Shown here: piece after piece, positions 39,056 to 52,886 of the stretch
Layout: each line of letters begins with the position of its first letter
How positions within the stretch are numbered: the first letter of the stretch is position 1
Assembly: GCA_019614645.1 (NCBI GenBank)
Contig: JABWDB010000004.1
Location: 22,692,001-22,756,000 of the forward strand
Source of the DNA: Stratiolaelaps scimitus
Taxonomy: Eukaryota; Arthropoda; Arachnida; Mesostigmata; Laelapidae
Length of the DNA stretch: 64,000 bases
Direction of reading: 5' to 3'
The notes under the pieces: model-generated
Database searches by the model: none
What the model was told of the DNA's origin: nothing
The model's input: the letters and a program-made list of their open reading frames with translations, nothing else
Made by a program: the position numbers and the translations under genes

Positions 39056-39408
39056 GTTTGAGAGAGAAAGCGACTGAGTACGAGAGTATTGTTAACCTGT
39101 CGGCACCCCTGCGCAGCGTAGTAGGCTAAGACTAGCTAGCAATCATGGGTATAATGTTATGTTAGGCAGAACACGTTATTACAGTTGAGGTAAAAATGTA
39201 TTAATAGTCGTTACTCAAAACCATATCAGGACTATATCGACTAGCTGGCGTCCAGACAGTTGTGTACTGCTGAATATTCCACTGGCATTTGTGGAGATCG
39301 TATGAATACTCTCGATGAAATCGAAAGACTTCCATTCTTCTCTTTTCCTTCACCTACTCAGGCAGTTTTTAGCCAGTACTGCCTGAAAGAGATGTTGAAT
39401 ATAAAAAT

Positions 39409-39410
39409 AA

Positions 39411-39445
<35 letters not shown>
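39409..39445. repeat. CA-TA compound microsatellite
   Basis: A CA run passes directly into a TA run, downstream of the CAP gene. Confidence 0.95.
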
Positions 39446-41446
39446 AGATGCATAAGCGCGACAGCAAATAGCAACTCATTCGCTTTAAATTGCAGATCGC
39501 TGCTCCCACATTTAGCAGCTACCAAATTTTACAGTATACATCTTACACCATTATTTGTTTGAGATTCTTGGTTGGTCTGTCGACCAGTCCCTAGCGTTTA
39601 CCACTCCAGCGTAGGTACCATATCCCGACAGTTACTCGAGCGTCTCCAGGTAAAATGACTATGTGCGTATTTGCAGTAGACGTATCGACGATACACGTAC
39701 CGTTTATTGGATACTCGGACCAAGACGGAGCCACATCGTTATTCTCGGTTCCACTGCACGATTCCTTCTGACCCAATTTGCTAGTCGGTAACTGCGTCGG
39801 TAGTCGGGCGAACGTATCGAGCCAAGCGTGCGTTCACTATCACGTACATCAAGGCACGTCTTTAGTATTAGTCGAATGTATCCTAAGTAATTATTGGCTC
39901 GAATGGTGCTGGCTGTATTTTCGAGGTTCCCGTCCCCGTGACCCGTTCCGATAGTGGGATGGCAATGGATAGCTAAGCAGTACAGGAGAAGGTTGCCAAT
40001 CAGATGCACTCGCTTGTTTGCATGTACACAACATCAGGACAGATGCAGACCCGATTGTGTAAGATGATTTCACCCCATTACACACGATGCCGACTCCGCG
40101 AATCGGTGTCCGCTTCATATCGAACTTGGGCGAGGAATCGTTCTTATCTGTCGCAAATTGGTTTCAGTTTTATTTTTACAGTACTTTATGCACACCATTG
40201 TAGGCATGACAGGTAGTGACGAGGATCGTATCTATGCATATTATAGTATTTCAGAATTTCTAAGATTTACAGGTGGCCGCAGTGCCATACAGGAAGATGG
40301 GGATGGCTCAGACGTTGTAACGAGACGGGACAGCTTTCTTGGTATAGGCAGTAAGGCAGATATAATACAAACGTTCATACGTTACGTGTATTTATTGTGC
40401 GCAGAGATCGGCGTATAGATTTCACGTAGATTGAAACACTAGCAACGGGCGATTGCTAGTCATATTCACGGTAAACATTCGTCTGTACCGCCAGACATTT
40501 CATTCAGGCATCGTTCTCAGGCATTACCCAGCAGAGATCCATCAAAATCATGCATCTGAAGACCGAACCTATCAGCATAGTTTCTCTCAACTATTTTTAT
40601 AGGGAAGACAATTCTCGTTTGTCGAATGTGAGCAGCCAAATTATCGATCGCTGAAGAAAGGTTTCACTCCACCGAATCTCATTTGCCTCTGCTCTGTTTA
40701 GCGGTGACGACTCATTGGGGAAGTCCCCTATGAGACCTGCTCCCCTCTTTTATTTTAGACGAGATCAGCTCCTCGTCCGCAATACCTATAAAAGGTTTCC
40801 TAGAGGCGAACTGAACGCACGCACTTGCGTGCTATACGTGCTGTGTACAAACGTGACTGGGAGATCGGCTAGACGTGAACGCTGCTTTCCCGAATAGGCA
40901 GCATTGGCTATCTTTCGAACTTCAATGTATTCGATCCCCGATGGTCGGGGTCCGGCGCGTCTCCGACGGACGATTCCCCAACACGGAGCAAAACTCTGCC
41001 GTCGCGACCATCCGCTGATCGCCAGACTCTGATTGGCGTTTCACGAGACTGGACGACAAACAACACGGTAATCGATTTCCGAATAGAAGAAGCGGCAAAC
41101 ACCGAAACGACAGGATCGGGATTGTAGTGGCCGCCCAACGCCCCTGATCCCACGACGTCGTCCGTGTGCTACCAGTTCTCCTAGCTCGATAGTGCGACTA
41201 ATTCTTCTTCCCCATTGAACGGCTCCTTAGCAGCTGCTGCTGAGGCAATAGAAGCGATAGGGCAGAGAAGCCATTGACAGGCTGAAGCGAAGCAATCTTC
41301 TTACGTTACGGGGCGTCATCGACATCCCGAGGACCTTCCCCGAACACTCATAGTAGACCTTGGATTTCGGTAGGGTGCAAGCTGCTGCTATCGCCTCCTC
41401 CTTCTCCTCCTCTTCTTGTCGGAGACAGAATAATACCAACCGGATG

Positions 41447-41479
41447 GATTTGATCTCATCTGTTCGATGAGATCAAATC
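41447..41479. repeat. Perfect hairpin, 14-base stem
   Basis: GATTTGATCTCATC and its exact complement are separated by TGTTC. No oligo-T follows, so it is not a simple terminator. Confidence 0.85.
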
Positions 41480-41785
41480 TATACCGATGCCCGATGCATT
41501 CCCCGCTGTTTGCCATCGTTGAGTGCATGTTCATTGTTGCGGCTTGTCACCACTTCTGCCTAACTCTGCCCGTCTTATGGCGAAGTGGCCGATGCGAGAG
41601 GGAGAGAGGGCGAGCGGAGATAAGGCGACAGTGTGGAGAAAACTGTATAGACAGAATGACAAGATGCGAAGGGCCTTTTAGTGAGACATATCAGACTGAT
41701 ATTGTATTGCATTCAAGGTCGTGCAATGTCAATACTTACTATACATGTGTATATACATATATAACACGTGCTTTATGTATATAGT

Positions 41786-41855
41786 CCATCTTATGAAGCA
41801 ATGCGGAAAGCAATGGGCGTTAAATGTAGACTTCGAGTCAGCCCGAAAAAAAAAT
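41786..41855 (+). mobile_element. Second tRNA-like repeat family, body fragment
   Basis: CCATCTTATGAAGCAATGC, GGCGTTAAATGTAGACTTCG and AGTCAGC match the 3' body of the 7334-7512 copy, with one short gap. The stretch ends in a run of A (41846-41854), as expected of a retroposed 3' end. Confidence 0.55.
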
Positions 41856-43471
41856 TACTATGTACATGTATATACATATGCGGTTATTATTATTTTACTT
41901 CGTGTTATGCACATAGTGTTAAGCAATGGAGCACAAACTCATACGGTAGACATAACGTGATTCAAGACTGCAGGGCAGTTGAGCAGCACTCAAGCCGCGC
42001 TCGTGTTAGTAGGAACCACTCCGTGGCACCCAAAACCAAGACAAGGCAAGACAAGCTTCAGACAGCCGTCCGCAAGTGACAACGAACACCACGGGGGAAC
42101 TCTGGCTGCCTGACAGGCAGAGTGGCACGTCATCTCGAGGCTAGCCCCAACAGCCTCGGCCTCACACCAGAAATTAGAGCCTGACCTAGAAAGACCAAGC
42201 GGAGACCTGACGTATTTTCTGAAAGGACACGGTGATTGAAAATCTTAGCTCCATAGGATCGGAAACGCACCCTCGGACATCTGCACGCACTGCACAATCG
42301 GACTGGCCGACAATGTCGCGCACACGCTTACAAAGCGAGAGGAACAGAATAGCCCCATGTAAGAGTTACGGACTCTAAGTTCAGGAAAGCACTTGAAGAT
42401 AGTACACTGGGCTCCGTAAGGTATATATGCGGTGGTAAAAAAACATTGGAGAAGGTGAAAGGCATTGACCTTTGCGGTCAACCCTAGACGGATAGCGATT
42501 CTCTTCGATACCGATGCGCACCAGCCAAGATAAAGAAATAATAAAGTTCTCGGTAGAAATCATCGTGAAAGTCATTTTTGTTGTTGTGTCGTTTTATCAC
42601 CGCAATACGAAAAGAAAAACCCCCTGAGGATGCGTGATGACGCAAATGACTGCTTCGCCGATGAAGTGTCGTAGCCATCATCGAGAGCAGTGAGATGTGA
42701 GTCAGCTTTTCAAAGCCTATAGTGAGGCGCAGCTTACCGAAACTTGCTATGGACTCTAGGTTGAGGGCCACTATGATTCCGCCACAATCCCTTTGTATGA
42801 GCAAGCCTAAACTCTCAGATGTTTGTGTGTAGAATTTGAAATCATGGCAATGACCCAAGAAGTTGAAACTGAAAAGGAGACCACCATCATAGACAACGCC
42901 AGTAGTGGTAATCGCAAAAGGGGAGCATATATGTATACCGATCACTTTCTGTTATTTTTCTTACTCGAAAGAAACGCGTCGAGTGATCGTTCGATGGCGA
43001 GCATTGTGCACTCATCGTAATCCGCAACAGCACCATCGAAAAGGACCATAATGGGAGAATTACCACCGTTCGAGGTGGTGACTTTTCTTTCAGTGTTGCC
43101 GAGTACCCCTTCGTGCTTCCGAGAAGAACCGAACAGTCAACGTACTTTTTACACTAGGGACTAGTTACAAGTCTTCACACAGAGCTTTCATTTACTACCA
43201 GATGTTTGTTTGTTAATAGCACTCGTACCACATGCATTCGTCAAATGAGATCTTCGGATATGTCTACAGCGTGAAATTGCTTAGTCTCTTGATCTGGATG
43301 GCACTATGCAACGGTGAAATGATGACCACAGTGTTGCCCAAAAACCTATGGTGAAACTTGGGAATACCTGAAACCTCTCGGCATTAACAGTAGTAGCGCT
43401 CACGTGGACAAGGCTACCTATGAAGGGCTCAGTCGGACCTGTTTTAGTTCTATATTATTACCGATTTTGCT

Positions 43472-43498
43472 TTATATATATATATATATATATATATT
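43472..43498. repeat. TA microsatellite
   Basis: A pure TA run of about 13 units. Confidence 0.95.
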
Positions 43499-46400
43499 AC
43501 TACACAGCAATGCTTTCACATATATCTGCGATCATATGGTGTATCAAGCGGTCAATGCAGCAAGCTCGATCTCGCATATCAGATATACGTTGCTCAAGAA
43601 GTTGCTCGTATCTTCGGCGTATGCTACAGCTTCTATAACGTTCGCCGATCTGAGCACCAACGTCGGTTTGTCGTCACATATCTATCTATCTAGCTATGTA
43701 TAGGAATCTGAAACTTAGAATCTAATTACTTCAACGTCTCGAAACTATTAATGACAGCGTTGCTGATTTTTCTCTCAGATTTCTTGCAACTTCCCTCCTA
43801 CATTGGGAATCTTTACACACAACATTCTTTGAGAAACGCGAAGCGGATGCTCTCGAACTGTTGAAATATCAACACGGCCATCAAATTGTGTTTCCGACTC
43901 TTCTCGATCTGTTCGTACTCCCCCCCCAGCAACTGATCGCTAAGAGAAGATTCGATATCAGCAATATGTTCGAAGATAAAAAAACTACCCCCTAAACCGT
44001 GAATTATTAATATGTATAGATTACATAAAAATAAGCAATGTTTTTCATTTACCATATCTACGAATGCGCCAGAATCCTCTGATATAGAGAACGAAATCTC
44101 TATCGAACTCAGATGAACACCGGGCGGTTAGAATTAAAAAATTGAACAAAAAAAATCTCGCCGTAATCACTAGGTAGCGGATCAAATCAGCGGGACCAGA
44201 CTAGAGCGACAGGAGTGATACACGTGTGCAATTTAGCTACGTACTGACACAATATTTCGACAAGTCGCTGTTTCTAATCATCTTCCACTATTGCACTAAC
44301 AACCCATAATAGTCGATTCTCTCTCATGGTTTCTCCATGATGTGAAGCCAGAGCCGCCTCCGAGATTTGCTCGATTATCTACATACACATCCCTAAATAG
44401 TAATCGTCGCCCACCAGCGTCCGGTGACCAACCACAGGTTCTTCCTATGCAATTACCTAGTCGTTCACCAGCCTACGAGTATGTCTGTTGTTGTATTGGA
44501 ACATTCACCGCACACTGAGCTCTGTCTGCAACGTCGTCACAGTAGGTTCGGAACAGAAGCTACATGGTCAGCGGGTAGGCGTCGCTGCTGGATTTCGCGT
44601 GACTCTCTCTCTGTCTCACTGTCCCCTTCTTACTCTTGCTACGAATAATCTGCCTGTATCCCGACAGACAGCAATATTGTCACCCCCAAGGGACACTTGT
44701 TACACGGAGCGTGGAGGCAGGTTTCCATGGTCAGCTTCCACGGCACATTCAAGAGGCCCTTTACATGTTGCATGCGGCTAGAGGTCTTTGTCCACAAGCA
44801 AACGTATGGTCCTCCGCAAGTAGCAAGATGGTCAGCAAATGGTGCAGACTGTCCAGTAGACAAACAATGGAACAGGATGGAGAATCGTGGCGACCGACCA
44901 CCTGCTTGCGTCTCCTGCGACCTTGTGTCCTTCATGTAGAAGATTATATAGTGTAAATGTATACACTCGTATGGCCTACTGTGTCACACTGTGTGTTTGT
45001 TTATGTATGTATACATTTAAAATGTATGTGAGTCTGCCAGCTCAGGGTCTGGCAGGTTAACTCTGCGCTTAATATGTGCTATACTCATCCCATTCTTTAT
45101 ATATTTGCGTGTTTATTTTTACCCGAAAATTTTCCTTTGCAACTCGGCAGAGCGCATACACGAGTCGACACAGTGGCAGTAAACACATAGTTCGTACACC
45201 CTCGAGCTCACTACGAAATCTAGGGAGAGCTGTATGTTGCTTTACGACTTCGAATCCCTCAAAGGCTTTGCATGATTACGATGATCAATTTGTCGATAGT
45301 ATAATTATAGTTATAAGCTACAGAATAAGGGAATAATAATAATGTATTTCGCGCAGTGATTGCTATATATAGGTAGGAGTGAATCGCGATCACGAAACAT
45401 CAGTCGACCACTTCGAGAGTTATCGTTCTCGTTGCCTTTTATTCTTAACGGTTGCCCTCTCCCCCACTGCTGACTGAGACAATGGCCTCAGGGGTCCGTC
45501 TATGAAGGCGGAAGTTCGGAGTTCCTCCCGACCAACAGACGCAGTCTCCCCTTTCTCCGAGTTCCGGAAACCAAAGTGGTACTAGTGCCGCTACTCTATA
45601 CGCCTTCCTCTAGGTCTGCCTGCCGGTCCTATCTAGCGGGCTGGCACGCACCACTACTGAACCCGCCGTTAGCGCATGAGGCGCCTATCCTGCTCAGACC
45701 CCAGAATCATCTGGGCGTAGCGTAGCGTGGTGGTAAGCCAAAGCGGCTCCCTTGCTTTTTCCTTCTCTTCATGCAGACACACACACACACACACCCCAAG
45801 TATCCCCACAGTATTCCTTGGCATAGGACGTTTCCGAAGCGCTTCCGCTCCGGTTCATTAGGTTTCCGTGTGCGCAGCGTGCCCCAGGTCGATTCGTGCT
45901 TCGCGAACGCCTAGCTGTTAAATCGAGAAGATTCGGAAAGACCGAAAGTCGAGCCAATCGGAGGAGAGGCTGGCTGAGTCCCGAGGTGGGCGCCGAATTC
46001 ATAGAGTTGAATTGGGTTTGAATCGCCGCCGAGGCGCTCCGAGTTATTGCGGCCAGTGAGCTCTATCTTTTCTTGTATACTCCGAACAGGATTGTGGCAC
46101 TCAGGCCGATGTCGTCTTCTTTCTGGCGTTTGCTTTGCTACGCGGTTGTAACAAAGCTGAATAAACGTTACTTGTAAGAGGAGCAACAGCTAGCAATGTT
46201 CATCGCAACACAATACAACAAGGTACTTCGCCCAATATATTTCTCTACACATACTCGTGTCGTATCTTGAATTTAAATCGAGAATCGCGTGCATTTTCCG
46301 TTAACGACGTTGGAGAGGGCGTACCAACGGGCTCTGAACAGGCGCGAGCACGGCGCGTCCATATCCAGAGCCAAACTTCTGCAAAGATCTGGCGAGGAAC

Positions 46401-46854
46401 AACGGCCTATCCTCAAGTAATTCCACCACTAAATTTAAACGAGGTAGCGAGCACGATATCCGCTCCTCTGACATTACACCGTCAACTATTTCAATTGAAT
46501 ACGTGTCTCAGGGGGCCATCCTTCAACCAGTGCTTCAGTGTCGGTAACACGTGCCAGCACGTGACAGTACTGCCATGGTGTGGCTTTAATCCGCAAACTA
46601 ATGTTTTATTCAAATATTCTCTCTTATTCCCTTCTATCTTGCCCCCTGCCCGTTTCCTGTATGGGTTCGTCGCCTCACGCTAGGGACTGGAGAGACGCCA
46701 CATGTGTCAACGGCAGTCGCTGCAGCGAGATACAGTATGGCATAGAGTATATCCGAGCGGTTCAGATGGGCAAGACGACCCAAACTCGGCGAGAAAACAG
46801 AATAAGGAAGACTCATGACAGTAGGGTATTCCAGGGCGGGGCGACGGCAAGTCG

Positions 46855-46891
46855 ATTATTATTGTTGTTGTTGTTGTTATTATTATTATTC
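46855..46891. repeat. ATT-GTT-ATT compound microsatellite
   Basis: ATT units flank a block of GTT units. Confidence 0.95.
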
Positions 46892-47757
46892 TAGAACAGC
46901 CCAAGGAGGCAGTTAAGTGACGCTTAGACAAGGGAAGATAAGCACGACTGAGCAATATATAGAATGCCTGAGGGTATTCCTATATAGAGCAGTGTTTACA
47001 GGGCCCTACAGGGTCAGCACAGGAGTTGTACCCGAAGTGTATAGACAACATTTTCGCTTGATAAACATGAAACAATGCATCGAATGGAAGCGTTTCATTG
47101 TGATTAGCTGGTGCACGCTAGGATTAACTTGTGTTTGGTGGTTCGACTAATTGGTCTGGAATTTTATCACCAACGCACATGAACTACTTCAGGCTTAAAT
47201 TCTAAACAATGAGCAAGCTCATTAAAGAGGCCATGTGTATGGGACGAGGTTTCAATACTCTAGCGGAAAAGAAAAAAAATCTAAAATTATATGTTGAAAT
47301 CGCACTCCCGGAAAGACTCAGCTAAGTTAACAACCTGGACGACCGTTCACAGCACGAACAATACGAATGCCACAGACGGCAAGTAATAGTTTCGATTTGT
47401 ATGTGTCCAATGGACACATACAACTCGACTCTAGGGAAGAGATACACTCTCAGCAGAGGATGGTGGTTTTAGCAGGCAGAGGCGTTTTGTCATCCACGTC
47501 AACCCCCCCCCCCGCTGCGCGGGATCGAGGCCCACTTTCATGGAGACTGTAATGCCTCTGGTGGTGTCCGTGCATTTGAAGAAAATTTACTTCTCCCAAA
47601 AGAAAAGACGGCGAGTAATATAGCAATACAGGCAATCATATAATATATTGTTTTATTTTATGGTTAAAACTGGGCGACTTTTGTGCCCCATGAGAATATC
47701 CATTATTTTTATTCGAATTGCTTTCTCTCGCCATCCTGAAATTCGGTGTGTATAATA

Positions 47758-47834
47758 AATGATTGCTAATTACCATAATGAATTGGCGATTTCTAATAAA
47801 AACTGCCAATTCATTATGCCAATTAGCAATCATT
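47758..47834. repeat. Inverted repeat, 30-base arms
   Basis: The arms 47758-47787 and 47805-47834 are complementary with two mismatches around a 17-base loop. The arms contain GATTGCTAATT and CATAATGAATTGGC. The shape fits a small non-autonomous inverted-repeat element or a precursor-like RNA hairpin. Confidence 0.85.
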
Positions 47835-48488
47835 TCTAATATAAGATTCTTTAATTCATCATCTAACAATATTGTCTGATGATAGTAATCATTATTCACC
47901 ATTCTGTGTCTGTCTTCAAAACGTCAATCTACCATGAATGTGTTGACGTAATGTCACATGCACCCGCCGTTCCGGGAAGTGGCGACTTTCCATCATTTCA
48001 ACGAGAAACTACCGCCCGTGTTTCTGGACCTCAATTACTTCCACGTCGTTCTTCTGTTGACCAACACGCGATACCTAACATATAACAAGCTGCAGTAACT
48101 ACATATTCTCCCCCCTTGCCTCTGACAATTTCCGCCTCAATTCACAGCACACACTCAATGACAAGCCACCTTTGTACATATGAATTGATTCTGTGTCACC
48201 CGCACTGCTTGATACTGGTTTCGACAATTGTTCGATAGACGAAATCGCTGTTCTATCAGCCACCTATCACTCTATAGCGACGATTGTAAGAGCCGCTGAA
48301 TGCGAATGAGACATCATTTTCATGGAGGCTAACGGCAAAAAGCTCAATGTGCGAATATGTCACGCGTAAGAAGGGAACATGTTTATAGAAGGTGAAGCTG
48401 TGTGCTGCTACTAGGACAAAGAGCACAAAGCAATGACAAACACACACACACATACACACACGTCTGAATATGCTGCTACAGAATTAGG

Positions 48489-48576
48489 TAAAGGTTAAAT
48501 GGTTTATTGAAGGAGCTGCAATTTTACAATGCTTAAGCTCTCTTTTATGTCACACGGCAGGGCTCGAACCTGCGGT
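48489..48576 (-). mobile_element. tRNA-derived SINE, family 1, copy D (5'-truncated)
   Basis: Only the B-box (CGCAGGTTCGAGCCC), the TGACATAAAAGAG stretch, GAGCTTAAGCATTGTAAAATTGC and the AATAAACC tail remain. The A-box half is missing. 5' truncation is usual for target-primed reverse transcription products. Confidence 0.75.
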
Positions 48577-49871
48577 GTGGTGGCATGAGGATGCACCTGT
48601 TTATCCTGTCAGCTCGCATCTGCGGACGGGCATCCACGAGGCTCGATCGACTAGACTTCCCTTATTGATTCGTTTACACACATATCTTTTGCAGGTGCTC
48701 AATGAATTTCACTTCATAATTTCTCCACGTTGTTACCACAATATTTCACGCATCGTCTAATGGACTGGGGACGTCAATCGCCACGTCTTGTCATTGATTC
48801 CGTATTTCTTTCCATTGCGTTGCGGTGCAGGCCAACTGCCCAACTGCAATGTAAAACTGTACCGGGTTTTAGCATCGTCAGCGATGGTGCCGCCGCTCGA
48901 TGCCGCTTTCATCTGTTAATAAATCTGTGTAACGTTTCGTTGCTCCGTCGACGTTCGCTACTCGTCATTTAGGTGTGGCACCTCCCGCTATATCAAGGTA
49001 GACAGGATTTTCGCCGCGACACCTATGATTGCTCTGCTGCTGTGACTGCACACACTCGTATACGACCCAGGCCGCGGGAGGGGAGGGTGGCTAACATCAT
49101 ACAACCGGCAGCCGTGCAGAATGTGGTGTTTTCGACACCGCGGTACTCTGCCGCACTCGGCCACTTGAGATGTCACTCGCTGACGTCCTTTGCCTGCTGC
49201 TCTGTTTTTCTCTCTTTTTTTAAGCAGTAGAAAAGGCAGGCAAGCCGGCGGCGGGGCATGCAGCATTTGCGCGGCAGCAGTGCCAGCATCGGCAGCAAGC
49301 GGCAAAGTGGCGCAAACCAGCCGAACCCACCCACCCACCCAACGGCCGCGGGGCAGGGAATCCAAAGCAGGTCGACCGTCCATACGGCTGTTGTACAAAC
49401 TGGCGACATCGACACCCGGGAGGCTGGTTTGGCGGCAGCAGCTGAAGTAGCTGTAGCCGCAGCGGAGGCAGCAGGATTCAGCTGTCAGAGAAGGCGCACC
49501 GTGCCGCACTCAGATGTTCAGCTACGCAACGAAAGAGAAAAGAGCATCCACAGAAGTAGAAGTGGCATCGATAGGGAAAAGGCGCCAGTCGCGGGAGAAC
49601 AGACACCTCCTTTACGCTGTGCCACTGTATAGAGAAGTATGGCTTCGACAGCGTATGACGGTGGAGTCGGGACCACCTTCTAGCCTGCACCACCTCACCA
49701 GACTCGCTCTCCGGCCCTCAACGCTCCTCAACGTGAGTTAGTCGTTCAGCTGGTCCGTGCACTGCCAGCAGTCGTCCGGCGGTAGGCGGGGGCGGACTCG
49801 AAAGCGGGGGCCAAGTGGATCCACAATACAATGGCCGAGACGGCAGGGCCTTGCGTCGATTTTGGCCGCTC

Positions 49872-49873
<2 letters not shown>

Positions 49874-49903
<30 letters not shown>
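49874..49903. repeat. TC microsatellite
   Basis: About 14 TC units; shorter TC runs follow up to 49936. Confidence 0.95.
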
Positions 49904-49905
<2 letters not shown>

Positions 49906-49995
49906 CGTTCTCAATCTCTCCATCTCTCTCTCTATTTTTTGAAAGTGTCCATATTGCTCCTGCTTCTTCAAATGCGGAGCCCGATGGCGAAGAAA

Positions 49996-50036
49996 GCGGT
50001 ATATGTTTGAGGACTGTCGCCCTCAAGCATATCCGC
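49996..50036. repeat. Imperfect hairpin near a TC/GT repeat region
   Basis: GCGGTATATGTTTGAGG pairs with CCTCAAGCATATCCGC; one base is bulged and one pair is G-T. The loop is eight bases. Confidence 0.7.
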
Positions 50037-50141
50037 TTGAGATGGTTTCCCATAAGTTGGACTCACTTTTGAAGATGTTTCTGCTAGGGTTGTCTTTGCT
50101 ATACATTATGCCTTTCTCTAAGTCCCAAGGCGAATATATAG

Positions 50142-50162
50142 GTGTGTGTGTGTGTGTGTGTG
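50142..50162. repeat. GT microsatellite
   Basis: A pure GT run of ten units. Confidence 0.95.
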
Positions 50163-52860
50163 CGAGCGTTTGTGTGCGTCTGTACACATTGTACTGATCC
50201 GCAATTGACTCGTAGCGATCATGTGTCGCAGGCAACCATAGTCGGACCAATGCTACACAAACTTGTCTATGTCGAAAGCGTCGACGCCTAATTGTAGACT
50301 CTGCAAAGTTGACGTTTCATTTGGCAGACACAGAGTGCGCATGTGCGTAGGGGATCACACAGAAAGATATTATGTCAATTTAAAATTCTTGCTCTTTAGC
50401 TTACCAATACATCGAGTTTAGTGAGCATAGGAATAAACTACCTCAGTGATCAGTAAATTGCCCTTGTCATTTCTCCGAACCGCTTGAATTTAGCTTTCCG
50501 ATCGATGTTTAGTTAAATGAAAAACGGTCAATAAGTTACACCCCAGCCGATAACCGGGCACTTCAAATGCGTATTTTTCACTATTATTTGCACAAACCAT
50601 GATTCTAGACACTCGTTTCGGCGCCTTTGTTTATTCAACTAGCGAAAAGCACGCCACTGTTACGAACTCATCCAAGAGATGATCAGTGTTTAGGTCCTGA
50701 CTAGGAGCGGAGCAACGAACTAGATACGATGTTGATCACAATTTCTCAACGACGAGAGGCCGTGGCGTTCGCGTAGTTCTCGTAGGTATCGGTCTGCTTC
50801 AGCGCGCACGGCCTGCCTTTGTCAAGCTCCTGTTGAACGACATGGATGGGTGGAGACATTGTTGCTTCTTCTGCTGTGGTTCACGTTGATAACAATCGAA
50901 GACGTCGATCATCACAAATTATCGTTGTGTCATGTTAGATTTTGTCCTGCACATCTGGCCTGCCCTATCCATTCGAAGGGATCTTCTGTTTGGGTGCAAT
51001 TGTAGCCGCGCCGTTCGTAGCTGTCTATGCCATAATATGACAATACGATGGAACAGATGGTGGAATATACATATATTATATAATAGCTCATTCGATCATC
51101 GTTTAGTTTGCGTTCAACTATTGTCTTAATAGGTAAATATCCTATGCAGGTTGGTTTACTCAACGGGGATAAATTATGAAGTACACAATTCATCCGAGTG
51201 CTCAATAAGGCTCTACTCCTGCCGACGGCGCCAAACACTATAATGCATATAACACACTTCGAATACATGGGACGCGGCAATAATAATAATAATAATATAT
51301 TAATGTCGTAGTAGAGAAATTACTTGCTTGATGGGATCACCATTTCTGAGCGTGCTTATTATTGACTTGATGCGTCCAATGTAATTTCACCCTGTAACAA
51401 CTGGAACTGAACATAAAACGCAAGCCAGATTTAATCGAGACGCTTTCTAATATTGTGCACTTTTATTGAATATTAGGAAGAGATTTTTATGCACGGTTCG
51501 TCGTATCCTTGTAGGCTGGAAATTCGACAGGAATTCCGGTAAATTCTGTCGCAAATTCAGTATCGCTATTTCTGTAGTTATCCATTTTTGTTGTCTTGCC
51601 GGCGTTGCGCTATGCGGACGGAGGTGTACTAAACAAAAAAAAACAACGTCATTCTTTGCCAACGCAGGGCCACAAGTTCATGGCCAGTGGCACACACACA
51701 CCCACCCACGCACGCACTCTCGCTCTCTCACCGCCAATCGATACGTGAAGCGAATTCGGACTGGCCGAAATGACTCAGGATGTACACCGATTTTCTCCAA
51801 AAATCGGGGTGATGAAAATTCATGTTAAAAGATTACAAAGCGAGCGCTGTTCGAGATAGCAATGGAATGGTCGCTAAGGTCCGGTAACCAGCTGTTTTTT
51901 GGTGTTTGGTACAAGCTATTGTGCCAAGATGACCCTGTCCATGTTTCCGATCGAAATCCATTGACAATGATTAGAATAATTCATGTATACACTGATAAAT
52001 GAGAATAAGCTATAAAAAAGCACACACCACCACATTTCGCCGAATAATCGATTGAGCTTCAAGCAAAACTATTTATCTCTGGATAACTTCTAGCAACAGT
52101 GACGCAGTTGAACAGCGGAATATAGATGCTTCAAATGGATAATCAGTCAACGGTGTCAGCTGCCAATATCGAGCAGGTGCTGTGCAATGGGCTATTATAC
52201 TATGTCAACAAGTGCAACAATATATATTCGACAGCTACAGACGAGCGGCAAAAATCATTGATTTCATCTCGATCACACACATGTCAAACACAAACAAAAA
52301 TACACACACACACCCAAATACACACAGACACGCCCGGCCCGCCTAGATATACCAGCATGCACGTGTTCGGCGTAAGATAGACAGGGCAAGTATGCGTGCA
52401 GCGAATCTATATATCTATAATACATTTTCGTATAATATTCTACCCACATCGTTAAATAATAAACAACGAGGAATGACAGCACCGCTGGGTCTGTAGCGCC
52501 CGCTGGCCAGACTATGCCGGGACAGCATTATCGTGGCCTATCGTGGGGGTGCAAAGCGAGCGAGTAGATGGGGTCGGAGGGAGGAGCCTGCCTCTATCTC
52601 GTCGCCGCTGTGCCACTGAAGCATGCACACCTGTACAGTTGCCGAAAGCAAACGCACACCTGCACACAATGCTGCAGTGGACAATGCTACCACAGGAGCC
52701 CACGCCAGCTGCAGACAAGTGCACAATTACGTGCACCACGCCACATCGTCAGACAACAACGACAACAGCCATACGAGTACACTAGACACGAGAACGCACT
52801 TGTCTTCGTCGTTGGCGTCGTTGGCCCCTCTCACTAACTATCTGATGTCCGTACTAACTG

Positions 52861-52886
52861 CTAGGCTAGGCCGTGGCCTAGGCTAG
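52861..52886. repeat. GGCCTAG-type quasi-palindrome
   Basis: CTAGGCTAGGCC, GT, then GGCCTAGGCTAG. The arms are complementary except for one position. Confidence 0.7.

Noticed and set aside
40908..41153. Minus-strand frame of 81 codons with balanced composition
   Set aside because: No start context, splice pattern or domain could be recognised.
42484..42945. Minus-strand frame of about 150 codons
   Set aside because: The composition is plausible but it has no recognisable domain or splice context; it is kept only as a remark in the regional entry.
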